DNA of 7,891 bases from Pseudomonadota bacterium. GTDB lineage: Bacteria; Pseudomonadota; Gammaproteobacteria; Steroidobacterales; Steroidobacteraceae. Positions 6,181 through 7,891 of the stretch are shown here, one piece after another. Position 1 is the first letter of the stretch. Each line of letters begins with the position of its first letter. The position numbers and the translations under genes were made by a program. The stretch is taken from contig JAJXYU010000081.1 in assembly GCA_021780395.1 (NCBI GenBank), positions 1-7,891 on the forward strand. Direction: 5' to 3'. The notes beneath the pieces are model-generated. The model ran no database searches and was not told where the DNA came from. It saw only the letters and a program-made list of their open reading frames with translations.

Positions 6181-7891
6181 ATGACCAATCAAAAGGGCGA
6201 TCACGGATCGCGCAACGGCCGCCGCGCCGCCGCGCCGGCGCGCACCGCTGACCGGCCGCACGGGGGCTTCGCGGACGACGCGCCCGGTGCGGACTGGCGG
6301 ACACAGGATCCGAAGTTCGAGCTCGAGAAGTCGCGGTATGCGGCCCCGATCGCGAGCCGCGAGCTGTTGCTCTCGCACCTCGCCCAGGCACCGGAACCGC
6401 TCACCGCGGACCGCATCGCGCGGCGCCTTGGCATCACGCTCGAGTCGGAGCGCGACGCGCTCGACAAGCGGCTCGCGGCGATGGTGCGCGACGGCCAGGC
6501 GGTGCTGACCGCCGCCGGCTACGCGAGCGTCGGATCGGGAGAACGGGTCGCCGGCCGGGTGCGCGGCCGTGCGAGCGGCGAGGTCACGATCGTGCCGGAC
6601 GACGGCGGGACCTGGATCGCGCTGGCACGCGTCGACGCGGCGACGCTGATGCACAACGATCGCGTCGAGGTGCGCGTCGTCGGCGTCAACGAGCGTGGCC
6701 GTCCGCTGGCGCGATTGATTCGCCGCATCGCGGATGCTCCCACGCGGGTCGGCGGGATCTGGCACACGGGCCCCGCCCATGGCCGGGTCGCGCCCGAGGA
6801 CCCCGGTCATTGGTACGCGGTCGAGGTGCCGTTCGCGGACCGCGGCGGCGCAGCCGACGACGACTACGTCATCGTCGAGATCACCAAGCGACCGGTCGGG
6901 GAGATCGCGGCGCGCGGCCGGGTCGTCGAGGTGCTGCGCGATCTTCGACCAGCCGATCTCGCGGCCCGTCTCGCGTTGCTGCGACACGACCTGCCGGAGC
7001 GGTTTCCGGCACCGGTCGACGCCGCCGCCAACCGCTTCGGCGCGCAGGTCACGTCAGCCGACTGTGCCGGGCGCGAGGACCTGCGCGATCTGCCGCTGGT
7101 CACCATCGACGGCGAGGATGCCCGCGACTTCGACGACGCGGTGTACGCCGAGCCGTTGCGAGGCGGCGGCTGGCGGCTCGTCGTCGCGATCGCCGACGTC
7201 TCCCACTACGTCCGCGTCGGCGACCCGATCGATCTCGAGGCGCGCGCCCGCGCGACCTCGGTGTACTTCCCGGACCGCGTGTTCCCGATGCTGCCGGAAC
7301 ACCTGTCGAACCACCTGTGCTCGCTGATGCCGCGGGTCGACCGGCTGGCCTATGTCTGCGACATGCGCGTCGGCAAGACCGGCGTGCTCGGCAAGGCGCG
7401 GTTCTACGAGGCGGTGATCCGCTCCCACGAGCGCCTGACCTACGAAAGCGCCTGGGCGTTCCTCGAGGATCCGCGCTCGCCCGCGGCGCCCCGGCTCGGC
7501 GACGACGTCGCCGCGTCGCTGCGCGCGCTGCACACGCTGTTCGGCGCGCTGAAGGCGGCGCGTGATGCGCGCGGGGCGCTCGACTTCCGCGGTGGCGAGG
7601 TCAAGGCCCGGATCGGCGCCGATGGCACGATCGAGGGCTTCCATACGGTCGTGCGCACCGACGCGCACCGGTTGATCGAGGAATGCATGATCGCCGCGAA
7701 CGTCCAGGCCGCGACCGCGCTGCGTCTCACGCAGACCCGGAGCCTGTACCGCGTGCACGGCCGTCCGGAAGAGAAGCGCGTCGACGAGCTGCGGCGGGTC
7801 ATGACCGCGCTGAAGATCGGCGCGCCGTTCTCCGAGGAGCCGACCGCGAGCGAGTTCCGGCTGCTGATCGAACGGCTGGTCGACCGGCCGG
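6181..7891 (+). CDS. rnr: Ribonuclease R (3' end outside window)
   Basis: RNase R is a processive 3'-5' exoribonuclease that degrades structured RNA and acts in mRNA, rRNA and tmRNA-linked quality control. 570 codons are present; E. coli RNase R has 813 residues, so roughly the last third is missing at the window edge. Residues 1-45 are a polar, low-complexity extension. Residues 48-115 are the winged-helix-like N-terminal domain (YAAPIASRELLLSHL onwards). Two OB/cold-shock-type domains follow (about 120-175 and 188-250). The RNB catalytic domain starts near 300 with LRDLPLVTIDGEDARDFDDA (301-320). Asp310, Asp316, Asp318 and Asp319 correspond to the metal-binding D272, D278, D280 and D281 of E. 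coli. SVYFP with Tyr362 matches the RNA-stacking tyrosine Y324, and LSNHLCSLMP and RLIEECMIAAN are also typical. The ATG at 6181 has GGGAG at 6166-6170. Both OB domains have lost their usual aromatic residues (see findings). Confidence 0.96.
   Translation, partial: MTNQKGDHGSRNGRRAAAPARTADRPHGGFADDAPGADWRTQDPKFELEKSRYAAPIASRELLLSHLAQAPEPLTADRIARRLGITLESERDALDKRLAAMVRDGQAVLTAAGYASVGSGERVAGRVRGRASGEVTIVPDDGGTWIALARVDAATLMHNDRVEVRVVGVNERGRPLARLIRRIADAPTRVGGIWHTGPAHGRVAPEDPGHWYAVEVPFADRGGAADDDYVIVEITKRPVGEIAARGRVVEVLRDLRPADLAARLALLRHDLPERFPAPVDAAANRFGAQVTSADCAGREDLRDLPLVTIDGEDARDFDDAVYAEPLRGGGWRLVVAIADVSHYVRVGDPIDLEARARATSVYFPDRVFPMLPEHLSNHLCSLMPRVDRLAYVCDMRVGKTGVLGKARFYEAVIRSHERLTYESAWAFLEDPRSPAAPRLGDDVAASLRALHTLFGALKAARDARGALDFRGGEVKARIGADGTIEGFHTVVRTDAHRLIEECMIAANVQAATALRLTQTRSLYRVHGRPEEKRVDELRRVMTALKIGAPFSEEPTASEFRLLIERLVDRP

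Noticed and set aside
6049..6987. 312-codon minus-strand open frame across tRNA-Leu and the start of rnr
   Set aside because: It reads through a clear tRNA gene and antisense to RNase R; no domain is recognisable.

Overview
The window is a very GC-rich stretch of proteobacterial chromosome. Its backbone is the conserved housekeeping block hflX - hflK - hflC - DUF2065 (yjeT-like) - purA - ... - rnr, the same order as in Escherichia coli and many other Gammaproteobacteria. No hisZ lies between hflC and purA, as it often does in Betaproteobacteria, so a high-GC gammaproteobacterium is the best guess. Genus cannot be told from this window.

Layout. 1-432: the last 143 codons of the GTPase gene hflX. 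433-535: a gap with a good sigma70-type promoter for hflK. 536-2778: hflK, hflC and a small two-helix membrane protein, with overlapping or closely spaced ends. 2771-4063: purA, whose start lies inside the end of the small membrane gene. 4157-5811: three genes that are not part of the E. coli order. They are a type I phosphoribosyltransferase-domain protein (+), a short HPF/RaiA-type ribosome-associated protein (-) and a 'host attachment' (PF10116/baeRF-like) protein (+). 5812-5985: a non-coding gap with a run of potential hairpins behind an extended -10 box. 5986-6070: a complete tRNA-Leu(CAG) on the minus strand with a near-consensus promoter. 6181-7891: the first 570 codons of rnr (RNase R), cut by the window edge.

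How the genes fit together. HflK and HflC form the inner-membrane SPFH complex that surrounds and restrains the FtsH protease. HflX is a ribosome-splitting GTPase, PurA makes adenylosuccinate from IMP, and RNase R degrades structured RNA. The three inserted genes look like a small stress or translation-control set: a ribosome-binding protein and an eRF1-like-fold protein read divergently from a shared 144-bp gap, next to a phosphoribosyltransferase of the kind often found among stress genes. This grouping is an inference from family membership.

There is no CRISPR array, insertion sequence or obvious defence system. The points most worth a second look are the hairpin-rich gap at 5845-5950, the inserted stress-type trio with its palindromic intergenic region, the loss of aromatic residues from both cold-shock-type domains of RNase R, and a probable leaderless start for the host-attachment gene.
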